Positions 41,749-50,151 of a stretch of 64,000 nt of DNA are shown here, piece after piece. The notes under the pieces were generated by a model. The model saw only the letters and a list, made by a program, of their open reading frames with translations, had not been told where the DNA came from and did not search any database. The DNA comes from Nocardioides caldifontis. Lineage in GTDB: Bacteria; Actinomycetota; Actinomycetes; Propionibacteriales; Nocardioidaceae. The stretch's first letter is position 1. Each line of letters starts with the position of its first letter. The stretch lies in assembly GCF_008087345.1 (NCBI RefSeq), contig NZ_ML701737.1, forward strand, positions 436,884-500,883. The letters run 5' to 3'. Made by a program: the position numbers and the translations under genes.

Positions 41749-44201
41749 CGGCCCTCCCCTACGAGGCGCTCGCCACGGAGGACCCGTCCGCCCGGACGAT
41801 GACCCTCCCGCCGGTCCGCGAGCCGGTCCCCGGGCGCGAGTCCGGCGGCGGGGACCGCCCGCGGCCGGCCGGGCTGCTCGTCGCACTGCTGCTCCTCGCG
41901 GTGGCGCAGACGGTCGTGGCGCTCGACATCGACGTGCCCGTCGTGCGACCGGTGATCGCGACGTTCACGATGCTCGGGCTGCCGACGCTGGTGCTGTACC
42001 GGCGGAGCGGGCTGGTCGTCGACGGACCGCTGGTCCGCGGCCTCTACGCTTTCGGCGCCTCGCTGCTAGGTCTCCTTCTTGTCAGCCTGGTAATGAACGG
42101 GTTGCTGCCGCTCGTCGGCCTCGGCAGGCCGCTCGCGCCGGCCGTCCTGGGGGTCACCTGGTTCCTGGTCGACGCCCTCCTGCTGGGCTGGCGCCGCTCG
42201 GTCCCTTTGCTGCCCGCCGTGGACGTGCGCGACCTGGCCCGCCGCGCCTGGGACGCGCGGCTCGAGCCCGCGCAGGCGCTCGCCTTCGCTGCCGTGCCGC
42301 TCGCCGTGGTCGGCGCGATCCGGCTCAACAACGGTGCCAGCGGCGGGGTCGCCCTCACCGCGCACCTGCTGGCGGTCGCCGCGCTGCTCGTGCTGCTGCT
42401 CAAGAACGGCAGCCGCGAGCGCGACGCCCGGGTGCTCTTCCTCCTCGCCGCCACCGTGCTGCTCGCGACCTCGCTGCGCGGTTGGGGGATCACCGGCCAC
42501 GACATCCAGGTCGAGAGCTACGTCTTCGGGCTGACCTCGGACGCCCGGCACTGGTCGATGGGGCTGTTCGAGAACGCCTACACCGCCTGCCTCAGCGTCA
42601 CGCTCCTGCCGACGGTGCTCACCGAGGCGACCGGGGTGTCGGGGCTCGTGTTCTTCAAGGTCGTCGCGCAGCTGCTGTTCGCCCTGGTGCCGGTGACGGT
42701 GTACCTGGTGTCGCGGCGCTTCGTCGGGCGCCGGCTCGCACTGGTCGGCGTCTCGTTCGTGGTCGCGTTCCCGACGTTCCACAGCGACATGCCCTACCTG
42801 GTGCGCCAGGAGGTCGCGTTCCTCTTCCTCGGGCTGCTGCTGCTCGCCGCCACCGAGCCGGGGTGGAACCCGTGGCTGCGGCGCGGTGCCGTGGGGTTCT
42901 TCGGGGTCGGCGTCGTCCTCTCGCACTACTCGACGACGTACCTGCTGATCCTCGGGCTCCTCGGCGGCCTCCTGCTCCTCGGTGTCCTCGAGCTGCTCCA
43001 CCGCGCCACCGGCCGCCCGACCGACCGCGAGCCGCTCGTCCTGCTCCATCCCGCCACCGTCGCCGTCCTCGTCGGCACCGCGCTGCTCTGGACCGGCCCG
43101 ATGACCCACACGGGCGGCCACGCCACCCAGGTCGCCAAGGACGCGGTCCTGACGCTGCTCGGCCAGGCCGAGGACGGCCCCGGCTCGTCGGACGTCTCGT
43201 TCTCGCTCTTCGGCGGGACGGAGATGAGCGAGCGGGAGCGGCTCGACCGGTACGTCGCCGAGACCATGGACATCCGCAGCGAGCACCCCCACCGGCTCGC
43301 GCTGGTCAAGGACCCCGGGCCGAAGCACACCGAGCCCGAGCTCCTCGAGGTCGACGAGGCGCCGCTGACCCCGATCGGCCGAGCGCTCGACGGCGTCGGG
43401 GTCGACACCGGCGACCTCGTCGTGGGTGCCCGGCTCGGCACCGCCGCGCTGCTGCAGGTGCTGTTGCTCTCGGGGGTGGTGTGGCTGGTGCTGGGGCGGT
43501 GGCGGGCGCTGGTCTCGCGCGACGTGGTTTCGACAAGCTCAACCACCGGTACCGGGCCGCCCACCGCATCACGGGAGGTCGTGTGCGTCGTCGGCGGCGT
43601 GATGGGGGCGCTGGGGCTCGTCGTGCTGATCCCGAGCCTCTCCGTGGAGTACGGCGTCCTCCGGGCGTTCCTGCAGACGATGCTGTTCGCCGCGCCGGTC
43701 GCCGCGGTCGGGCTCTGGTGGCTGCTCGGGCTGGCCCGCCGGCGGACGACGGCCTGGCTGGTCGGCGTGCCGGTCGCGGCGGTCGTGGTCCTCACCTCGG
43801 TCGGGCCGGCGCTCCTCGGAGGTGGACCGGCGAAGCTGGCGCTGGCCAACGCGGGGCTCTACCACGACCGCTACATCGTCGCGGACTCCGACGTGGTGGC
43901 CGCCGAACGGCTGGCCGAGGCGCCGGACAACAGCGGCGAGATGCCGAAGGTGCTGACCAGCCGCCACCAGGCACCGCGCGTGGTGAACGCCGGGGTGCCG
44001 ATCGGGGAGGTGCACGACCGCACGTTCCCGACGCTGCTCAACGTCGGCTCCTACGTCTTCGCCGACGCCCGGCTGACCACCACCCGGGAGGAGACGGTCT
44101 TCTACACCGGCGACCGGATCAGCTACCGCTACCCGCTCGGCGATCTCGACCGGCTGCTCGACCTCGTCTACAGCGCGGGCTCGAGCCGGGTGTACCGGTG
44201 A
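41745..44201 (+). CDS. Large DUF2206-like polytopic membrane protein
   Basis: An 818-residue protein with some 15 to 18 predicted helices and a C-terminal soluble part (about residues 700-818: LYHDRYIVADSDVVAAERL, FYTGDRISYRY). The layout resembles DUF2206 and GT-C-like membrane proteins, which often act as lipid-linked sugar transferases; GWGITGHDIQVES after several helices may be a loop with an acidic catalytic residue, though this is a guess. A family-A repeat adds the in-frame stretch VVSTSSTTGT near residue 597. Overlaps on both sides (ATGA and GTGA) tie it to the acyltransferase and flippase genes. Confidence 0.75.
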   Translation: MTALPYEALATEDPSARTMTLPPVREPVPGRESGGGDRPRPAGLLVALLLLAVAQTVVALDIDVPVVRPVIATFTMLGLPTLVLYRRSGLVVDGPLVRGLYAFGASLLGLLLVSLVMNGLLPLVGLGRPLAPAVLGVTWFLVDALLLGWRRSVPLLPAVDVRDLARRAWDARLEPAQALAFAAVPLAVVGAIRLNNGASGGVALTAHLLAVAALLVLLLKNGSRERDARVLFLLAATVLLATSLRGWGITGHDIQVESYVFGLTSDARHWSMGLFENAYTACLSVTLLPTVLTEATGVSGLVFFKVVAQLLFALVPVTVYLVSRRFVGRRLALVGVSFVVAFPTFHSDMPYLVRQEVAFLFLGLLLLAATEPGWNPWLRRGAVGFFGVGVVLSHYSTTYLLILGLLGGLLLLGVLELLHRATGRPTDREPLVLLHPATVAVLVGTALLWTGPMTHTGGHATQVAKDAVLTLLGQAEDGPGSSDVSFSLFGGTEMSERERLDRYVAETMDIRSEHPHRLALVKDPGPKHTEPELLEVDEAPLTPIGRALDGVGVDTGDLVVGARLGTAALLQVLLLSGVVWLVLGRWRALVSRDVVSTSSTTGTGPPTASREVVCVVGGVMGALGLVVLIPSLSVEYGVLRAFLQTMLFAAPVAAVGLWWLLGLARRRTTAWLVGVPVAAVVVLTSVGPALLGGGPAKLALANAGLYHDRYIVADSDVVAAERLAEAPDNSGEMPKVLTSRHQAPRVVNAGVPIGEVHDRTFPTLLNVGSYVFADARLTTTREETVFYTGDRISYRYPLGDLDRLLDLVYSAGSSRVYR
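43524..43547. repeat. Family-A palindromic repeat inside the DUF2206-like gene
   Basis: GTGGTTTCGACAAGCTCAAC followed by CACC; one change from the commonest form. It is translated in frame between two hydrophobic segments. Confidence 0.75.
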
Positions 44202-45502
44202 GCACCGTGAGCACCGTGCTCCGCACCCGGCTCGGTGACCTCCGGTCCGACCGGATGCTCACCAACTCCGCGCTGCTGTTCGCGACCTCGGCGCTGATGG
44301 CGGCCGGCGGTGCCCTGTTCTGGATGGTCGCGGCGCGGCTGCAGTCGGCGGAGGTCGTGGGGCTCGCGGGCTCGCTGGTGGCCGCCGCCGACGCGATCGC
44401 GCTCTTCGCCCAGCTGGGGCTCAACATCGCGCTGGTCCGCACGATGCCGAGCAGCGACCGCAAGGCCGCCGACGTGCTGACCGCCACCGCGGTCGTGGCC
44501 ACCACGGGCACGGTCTTCGCGCTGGCCTTCGCGCTCCTGCTCCCGGTCACCTCGCCGTCGCTGCACTCCGTGGTCGACTCCCCGTGGGTGGTCGGGCTGT
44601 TCTGCCTGCTGGTCGCGGGCACCGCGGTGAACGTCCTCACCGACAACGTCTTCCTCGCCATCGACCGCGTCCGCTCGTACCTCTGGCTCAACGGGATCCT
44701 CCTCGGCGCCGCCAAGTGCGCGCTGCCGTTCCTGCTGGTCGGCGCCGGCGCGCTCGGCCTCTACGGCTCGGTCGGCGGCGCGGCGCTTCTCTGCGGCGTC
44801 GCCAGCCTCTGGGTGGTCCTCCGCCACCTGCCTCGCCCGCGCGGCCTCGCACCGTCGCGCGAGCTGCGGCAGGCGCGGGGGTTCGCGGGCGCGAGCCACG
44901 TGACCTACGTGCTCACCGTGCTGCCGCAGATGGTGCTGCCGCTGGTCGTGATCAACGCGCTCGGCCCGGCGGCCGGGGCGTTCTTCTTCGTCAGCATCCA
45001 GGTCGTGACGCTGCAGAACGCGGTGCTCCTCGCGGTCGGCAGCTCGATGTACGCCGAGAGCGAGCGTCACCCGCACCGCCGCACCGGCGTCGTCGCCCGC
45101 GGCGGGATGACGATGGCCGTCGTCGGCGCCCTCAGCGCGCTCGCGGTCGTCTTGGCGGCCCCGCTGGTCCTCGCCGTCTTCGGTCCGGAGTACGCCGACC
45201 AGGGGACGGCCACGCTCCGGGTGATGGCCCTCGGGGTGCTCGGACTCGGGTTCAACTACTGGGTGGCGATGCGGCTGCGGATCGCCGGCAACGCGACGGC
45301 GATGGTCGTCGCCCAGCTCGTCTGCACGACGCTGGTGCTGGGCAGCTGCATCGTCCTCGCGCCGCACGGCACGGTGTGGGCGGCGGCGGCGTGGGGCGGC
45401 GCGCAGCTCGTCGGCGGGCTCGTCGGTCTTCTCATCAGCGTGACAATTTCTCCGCTGAAGGACGCCGCTCCTGGCGCCGAGCCGGTCGGGAGCGTGCGGT
45501 GA
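44198..45502 (+). CDS. Wzx-like polysaccharide flippase
   Basis: A 434-residue membrane protein with about 12 helices of the MATE/MVF-type exporter fold: LLFATSALMAAGGALFWMVA at the start, AEVVGLAGSLVAAADAIALF, GLNIALVRTMPSSDRKAADV and, later, PLVVINALGPAAGAFFFVSI and VFGPEYADQGTATLRVMALG. Such proteins flip lipid-linked oligosaccharides across the membrane. The GTG start overlaps the previous stop (GTGA) and its own stop overlaps the next gene's GTG, so production is matched to the neighbours. No Wzy-type polymerase is evident unless the DUF2206-like protein fills that role. Confidence 0.88.
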   Translation: MSTVSTVLRTRLGDLRSDRMLTNSALLFATSALMAAGGALFWMVAARLQSAEVVGLAGSLVAAADAIALFAQLGLNIALVRTMPSSDRKAADVLTATAVVATTGTVFALAFALLLPVTSPSLHSVVDSPWVVGLFCLLVAGTAVNVLTDNVFLAIDRVRSYLWLNGILLGAAKCALPFLLVGAGALGLYGSVGGAALLCGVASLWVVLRHLPRPRGLAPSRELRQARGFAGASHVTYVLTVLPQMVLPLVVINALGPAAGAFFFVSIQVVTLQNAVLLAVGSSMYAESERHPHRRTGVVARGGMTMAVVGALSALAVVLAAPLVLAVFGPEYADQGTATLRVMALGVLGLGFNYWVAMRLRIAGNATAMVVAQLVCTTLVLGSCIVLAPHGTVWAAAAWGGAQLVGGLVGLLISVTISPLKDAAPGAEPVGSVR

Positions 45503-46719
45503 GGGAGCAGCTCCGCAATGCCGCGATCCGGGGCGCACAGCTCTCGTTGCGGAAGGGGCTGCGGCTGCTCTCCGGAGTGGTCCCGACCTCACGCCGGGTC
45601 GTGGTGTCGGCGTACCCGGAGACCGAGGGCAACGCCGGCGAGCTGCTCGCAGCGCTGCTGCGCCGCTACGACGGGCAGGTCGTCTGGCTGCGCGAGCCGG
45701 CCGGGCCGCACGCCGACCTCCCTGACCACCCGAGGCTCACCGTCGTCGACAAGGCGAGCGCGGCCGGGGTGCGGCACTACCTGCGTGCCGAGGCGGTCTT
45801 CTTCACCCACGGCCTCTACGGGAGCCCGCGGCCGTCGCGGCGCAAGCCGATCGTCAACCTCTGGCACGGCGACGGCCCGAAGGCGACCCGCCCCGGCGGT
45901 GACGCCGGCTCGCTGATCCCCAGCACCTACCTGGTGTCCGGCACCGAGCTGTTCGGTGCCCTCAAGGCCAGGGCGTTCGAGCTGCCGGAGGAGCGGCTGC
46001 TGGTCACCGGCAACCCGCGCACCGACCAGCTCTGGCGGGCGCCCGACCCCGACGCGCTCGCCGACCTCGGGATCACCGGCGACTTCGTGCTCTGGATGCC
46101 GACCTTCCGCAGCACCCGCGCCACCGGCGTCACGCGAAGCTGGTCCGAGGGCGGAGGTGATGTCGGGGTCGAGGACGTCGCGCCGCTCGTCGAGGGGCTC
46201 CGGGCCCGGGGCGTGCAGCTCGTCGTGAAGCCGCACCCGCTCGACGCCGAGGAGCGGCGCGGACCCGGCATCGTCACCGTCACCAACGACGACCTGGCCA
46301 GGGTGGGCGTCCCGCTCTACAGCCTGATGGGGCGGTCGCGCGGGCTGGTCACCGACTACTCCAGCGTGTGGGTCGACTACCTGCTCCTCGACCGGCCGAT
46401 CGCCTTCTGGGTGCCGGACCGGGACAGCTACACCCGGTCGCTCGCGCCGGCCGACGTGCTGGACTGGCTGCCCGGCGAGCCGGTGGAGCCGGGCTCGGCG
46501 CCGTTCTCGAGGTTCCTCGCCGACCTCGACGCGGACGGCGGCGAGGACGCGGTACTGCGCAAGGAGGTCGCGGCCAGGATCGGCCTGCGGTTCACCAGGT
46601 CGTCGGCCGACGACCTCGTCGACGCCTTGGTCGGGAGGGGCGTGCTCCGGCTCGGGGCGCCGGCCGCGAGGCGCAGGACGTCGCTCCGCGACCGCAGGAA
46701 GGGCCGCTCGAGGAGGTAG
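45499..46719 (+). CDS. CDP-glycerol glycerophosphotransferase-like protein (TagB/TagF type)
   Basis: A 406-residue protein covering the GT-B core of the teichoic acid glycerophosphotransferase family: NLWHGDGPKATRPGG (catalytic His), LVTGNPRTDQL, WMPTFRST, VVKPHPLDAEE and the nucleotide-site block GLVTDYSSVWVDYLLLDRP. These enzymes transfer glycerol- or ribitol-phosphate from a CDP precursor onto a lipid-linked acceptor. No cytidylyltransferase gene is seen in the window. The GTG overlaps the flippase stop. Its final 292 nt are also read on the other strand as the tail of the acyltransferase gene. Confidence 0.88.
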   Translation: MREQLRNAAIRGAQLSLRKGLRLLSGVVPTSRRVVVSAYPETEGNAGELLAALLRRYDGQVVWLREPAGPHADLPDHPRLTVVDKASAAGVRHYLRAEAVFFTHGLYGSPRPSRRKPIVNLWHGDGPKATRPGGDAGSLIPSTYLVSGTELFGALKARAFELPEERLLVTGNPRTDQLWRAPDPDALADLGITGDFVLWMPTFRSTRATGVTRSWSEGGGDVGVEDVAPLVEGLRARGVQLVVKPHPLDAEERRGPGIVTVTNDDLARVGVPLYSLMGRSRGLVTDYSSVWVDYLLLDRPIAFWVPDRDSYTRSLAPADVLDWLPGEPVEPGSAPFSRFLADLDADGGEDAVLRKEVAARIGLRFTRSSADDLVDALVGRGVLRLGAPAARRRTSLRDRRKGRSRR

Positions 46720-47750
46720 TGGCTGCTGAGGGTCAGGACGGCGACCATCGCCAGCGCCGCGACCCCGAGCAGCGGCTTCGGGACCGAGTCGACCCCCGCG
46801 AGCAGCAGGAACGGCACGGTGTGCCACAGGTAGAGGCTGTAGCTGGTCCGCCCGACCCAGGCCACCGGCCGGAGCGTGAGCAGCCGGTGGACGGGTCCCG
46901 GGGTGGCGCTGTAGCCGCCGGCCACCAGGACCAGGCACGTCGTGACCGCGAGCGGGACGCCCACGAGCCGGTACACCGGGCTGTCGCTGTCGGGCCCGAG
47001 CACGACGTACAGCACGAGGAGGGTGAGCGCGGCGACCGGCAGCGCGGCGGGGACTCGGAGCGGCGCGGCGTCGGCCGGGCGGGCCCGGAGGAGCAGCGCC
47101 AGCGCGCAGCCGGCGAGCAGCTCGCCGAACCGCGCGGACGGGCCGAAGTAGAACCAGAACGCGCCGAGCGGCAGCGAGAGCAGGTAGCAGCCGAGGCCGA
47201 GGGCTGCGGCGGCCCAGCCCGCCCGCCGGGCGCTCCAGCCGCGGCCGCGGGCAGCGAGGAGGAGCAGCGGCCAGAGGAGGTAGAAGTACCACTCCACCGC
47301 CAGCGACCAGGTGTGACCGAAGGGCTCGAGGGCCGGCACCACGAACGAGTCGTCCTGCGTGGCGCCCCAGACCGACGTCGCCTGCACCAGCACGAGCGCG
47401 CCCCGCCGCGCCGTCTCGACGAGGCCGAGCCCTCCGGGGGCGAGCGCGTGGAGGACGACCCCCCCGACCACCAGCCCGAGCAGGGCGGGGTAGAGCCGGG
47501 CCACGCGGCGGCGTACGAACGAGAGCCAGGCGGCGCCGAGCCCCTCCGGACCACGGCTGCGCCACAGCATCGTGGTGATGATGAAGCCGCTCAGCACGAA
47601 GAAGACGTCGACGCCGACCGCGCCGCCGTGGAAGAACGGGACGTACCAGAGGAACCAGTGCAGGGCGAGCACCGAGGCGATCGCCACCGCCCGGATGCCG
47701 TCGAGGTAGGCCACCCGTCCCGCGCCACTGCTGCTGCCGATCGTGATCAC
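46428..47750 (-). CDS. Acyltransferase 3 family membrane protein with an antisense-coded tail
   Basis: A protein of about 440 residues with ten or so helices and acyltransferase-3 motifs: RVAYLDGIRAVAIASVLALH (catalytic His region), GVDVFFVLSGFIIT, RRRVARLYPAL, HTWSLAVEWYFYLLWPLLLL and GRTSYSLYLWHT. Such proteins O-acetylate surface polysaccharides. The recognisable domain ends at LLERPFLRSR, exactly where the opposite gene ends; the frame then runs about 97 residues through the antisense of the glycerophosphotransferase gene, giving a Ser/Arg/Pro-rich tail. The start is uncertain: a GTG was used, and an upstream GTG or TTG is possible. Confidence 0.82.
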   Translation of the reverse strand: MITIGSSSGAGRVAYLDGIRAVAIASVLALHWFLWYVPFFHGGAVGVDVFFVLSGFIITTMLWRSRGPEGLGAAWLSFVRRRVARLYPALLGLVVGGVVLHALAPGGLGLVETARRGALVLVQATSVWGATQDDSFVVPALEPFGHTWSLAVEWYFYLLWPLLLLAARGRGWSARRAGWAAAALGLGCYLLSLPLGAFWFYFGPSARFGELLAGCALALLLRARPADAAPLRVPAALPVAALTLLVLYVVLGPDSDSPVYRLVGVPLAVTTCLVLVAGGYSATPGPVHRLLTLRPVAWVGRTSYSLYLWHTVPFLLLAGVDSVPKPLLGVAALAMVAVLTLSSHYLLERPFLRSRSDVLRLAAGAPSRSTPLPTKASTRSSADDLVNRRPILAATSLRSTASSPPSASRSARNLENGAEPGSTGSPGSQSSTSAGASDRV

Positions 47751-47850
47751 CCCCACACCGAGCGGCAAAGTCGCCGTGACTCTCAAACGAGTGGTGATCC
47801 CGCCCGTTACCTAGGTAGGAAACCGACAAACCACCTAGAATCGGAACGTT

Positions 47851-49530
47851 ATGCGCCGAACCGCCTCGTTGCTCCTCATGGTGGCGATGGTGGGTGCGGC
47901 GCTGGTCTCCCCCGGTGCGCCCGCCGCCCGGGCCGCCGCGCCGGAGCTCGTCCCGCTCCCCGCGCAGCCGGCCGACTCGGTCGTCGACGCCTATGGGATC
48001 GGCATCCACCTGCCGTTCCTGGACACCCCCTACGCCGACGCCGAGCGGGTCGCCGACGCGCTCGAGGAGCTCGGGGTCCGCCACGTCCGCGACGACCTCT
48101 TCCTCGACAACCCGCGGCAGTACGCCGGGATCCGGACCGTCGCCGAGCGCGGCATCCGGTTCGACCTGATCATGGGCCGCCCCGACCGCCGCGGCACCCC
48201 GGCCGACTACGTCCGCACCGTGGCCGAGCTCCCCGCCGGCGCCGTCGAGGGCGTCGAGGGGATCAACGAGTGGGACCTCTTCGGCCGTGGCCGTGACTGG
48301 GTCGGCGAGACGGTCGCGTGGCAGAAGGAGCTCTACCGGCTCGTCAAGGCCGAGCCGCGGACCGCGCACCTGCCGGTGCTCTCGCCGGCGCTCGCCTTCC
48401 GGTGGAACTACGCCTCGCTGCCGGACCTCTCCGCGTGGTCCGACGTCGCGAACGCCCACATGTACCCGGGCGGCTACCAACCCGGCACCGAGCTCTCCAA
48501 CATCACCAACGCGCTGCGGGCGGTGCTGCCGACGCGGCCGCTGGTGACCACCGAGGGCGGCTACCACAACGCGATCAACACCACGAACGGCCACCTGCCC
48601 ACCTCGGAGAAGGCCGCCGGGGTGTACCTCCCGCGGCTGCTCCTCGAGCACGTCCGTGCCGGTCAGCACCGGCTCTACAGCTACGAGCTGATCGACGAGT
48701 TCTCCGACCCCGGCAAGACCAACCCCGAGGCACACTTCGGCCTGCTGCGGCGGGACTGGTCCCCCAAGCCGGCGTACACCGCGATGAAGCGGCTGCTAGG
48801 GCTCCTCTCCGACCCCGGCCCGTCGTTCACCACGACGCCGCTGCCGGTGCAGGTGGAGGGATGGCCGGCCGACGGGCGCTACCTGGTCACGCAGAAGCGC
48901 GACGGGAGCTACGTCGTGCTGCTCTACCGGGACCAGCCCGTGTGGGACCCGGCGAAGCGGCAGGAGCTGGTGGTCTCCCCGGCGAACGTGACGCTGCGGT
49001 TCGGGACCGACTACGACATCGACGTGCAGCGGATCACCGACGGGGCGCTCACCGAGTCGCGCGGGTCGTCGGTCCGGGTGCCCGTGGACGCCGGGGTGAC
49101 GGCGGTGACGCTGACGCCGCCTGCTGCCCCGTCGCCCGCTCCCTTGCCGACTCCCGCGCCGTCCGACCCCCCGGCTGCACCGCAGCCAGGGCCGGTGGAC
49201 GTGACGCCTGCGGAGGAGGTGGCGTCGCCGGAGGAGGTGGCGCCGACCGACGTCGTGCCCGCCGCGAAGCCCGGGAAGGTCAGGATCAAGACCGCGAAGG
49301 TCAAGGGTCGGAAGGTGACGCTGGCCTGGCAGGCGGCCGCCGGCAACGGTGATCCCGTGCTCGGCTACCGGCTGAGGTACGCCGGCCGGACGAAGACCGT
49401 CGGCCCCGGGAAGGCCAGGGTCACGCTGCGGAAGCTCCCGCCCCGCACGAGGCTCCGGGTGACCCTGCAGGCCCGGAACACCGTCGGCTGGGGCGCGGCC
49501 ACGCGCACGCCGTACCTCCGCACCCGCTGA
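47851..49530 (+). CDS. Secreted glycoside-hydrolase-like protein with fibronectin-type C-terminus
   Basis: A 559-residue exported protein: a signal peptide (MRRTASLLLMVAMVGAALVS to about residue 29), a TIM-barrel-like domain with a probable acid/base Glu in EGINEWD near 138 and a nucleophile-type Glu in TTEGGYHN near 235, a small beta domain, a Pro/Ala-rich linker (about 425-470) and a C-terminal fibronectin-III-like domain (KVTLAWQAAAGNGDPVLGYR). The pattern resembles clan-A glycosidases (GH5/GH39-like), but the exact family is not assigned. CCTAGAAT just upstream of the ATG may be a promoter element. It diverges from the acyltransferase-3 gene. Confidence 0.78.
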   Translation: MRRTASLLLMVAMVGAALVSPGAPAARAAAPELVPLPAQPADSVVDAYGIGIHLPFLDTPYADAERVADALEELGVRHVRDDLFLDNPRQYAGIRTVAERGIRFDLIMGRPDRRGTPADYVRTVAELPAGAVEGVEGINEWDLFGRGRDWVGETVAWQKELYRLVKAEPRTAHLPVLSPALAFRWNYASLPDLSAWSDVANAHMYPGGYQPGTELSNITNALRAVLPTRPLVTTEGGYHNAINTTNGHLPTSEKAAGVYLPRLLLEHVRAGQHRLYSYELIDEFSDPGKTNPEAHFGLLRRDWSPKPAYTAMKRLLGLLSDPGPSFTTTPLPVQVEGWPADGRYLVTQKRDGSYVVLLYRDQPVWDPAKRQELVVSPANVTLRFGTDYDIDVQRITDGALTESRGSSVRVPVDAGVTAVTLTPPAAPSPAPLPTPAPSDPPAAPQPGPVDVTPAEEVASPEEVAPTDVVPAAKPGKVRIKTAKVKGRKVTLAWQAAAGNGDPVLGYRLRYAGRTKTVGPGKARVTLRKLPPRTRLRVTLQARNTVGWGAATRTPYLRTR

Positions 49531-49614
49531 GCCGCCGCATCCTCGGAGCGTTTAGGCCGGGTGGACAGAACGTGCCGTAGCGGCTGCGCGGGGCGCGTCC
49601 TTAGCGTGCCGGGC

Positions 49615-50151
49615 ATGGGGGAACCGGACCCTGCAGGGGAGCCCACCGTGGTGCTCGGCCGCTACGTCGCCGAGTTCGCCGATCTCTGCTGGACCTTGCG
49701 GTACGGCCTGACGCGGGCCGGCCGCATCGCCGGCCAGCCGGCCAGGACCATCCGCGCCCTCAGTGACGAGCTCCCTGCAGCCCGGCTGGCCGAGGCGTTC
49801 TTCGACATGTGTGCCGCGCTCAAGGACTACACGCCCGAGGAAGCGTCCGTCGCGCTCGAGCTGCACGATCGGGTCATCGACGCCGTCGAGCGACGCGACG
49901 CCTACATGAACGGTGACTGGTGGGCCGGGTGGACGAGCGCGGACGCGCGCCGTGGCGGCGTCGCCGCCCCCTGGGTCCGCGACCGGGCGAAGCAGGTCGA
50001 GCCTGACGTGCTGGTGCACAACATCGACGACCTCGTGGAGCTGCGCTGCCTGCTCGAGCAGTTCGTGGTGCTGGTCTCGGGCGACGTCCACGCCCTCGCC
50101 CCTGGCGTCGTCCCGATGATGCCGGCACAACGTAGGGAGCCCATGAGGTGA
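49615..50151 (+). CDS. 178-residue protein of unknown function upstream of galE
   Basis: A soluble, mostly helical protein with no signal peptide and acidic/hydrophobic alternation (VALELHDRVIDAVERRDAYM, NIDDLVELRCLLEQFVVLV). No family was recognised. TAGCGT lies about 15 nt before the ATG, which suggests a short-leader promoter, since no ribosome site is visible. Its stop overlaps the GTG of galE (GTGA), so it is translated with galE. Confidence 0.65.
   Translation: MGEPDPAGEPTVVLGRYVAEFADLCWTLRYGLTRAGRIAGQPARTIRALSDELPAARLAEAFFDMCAALKDYTPEEASVALELHDRVIDAVERRDAYMNGDWWAGWTSADARRGGVAAPWVRDRAKQVEPDVLVHNIDDLVELRCLLEQFVVLVSGDVHALAPGVVPMMPAQRREPMR

Noticed and set aside
45589..48735. 1048-codon leftward open frame
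   Set aside because: It crosses three well-supported genes in antisense and its residues show no domain; GC-rich DNA often lacks stops in such frames.
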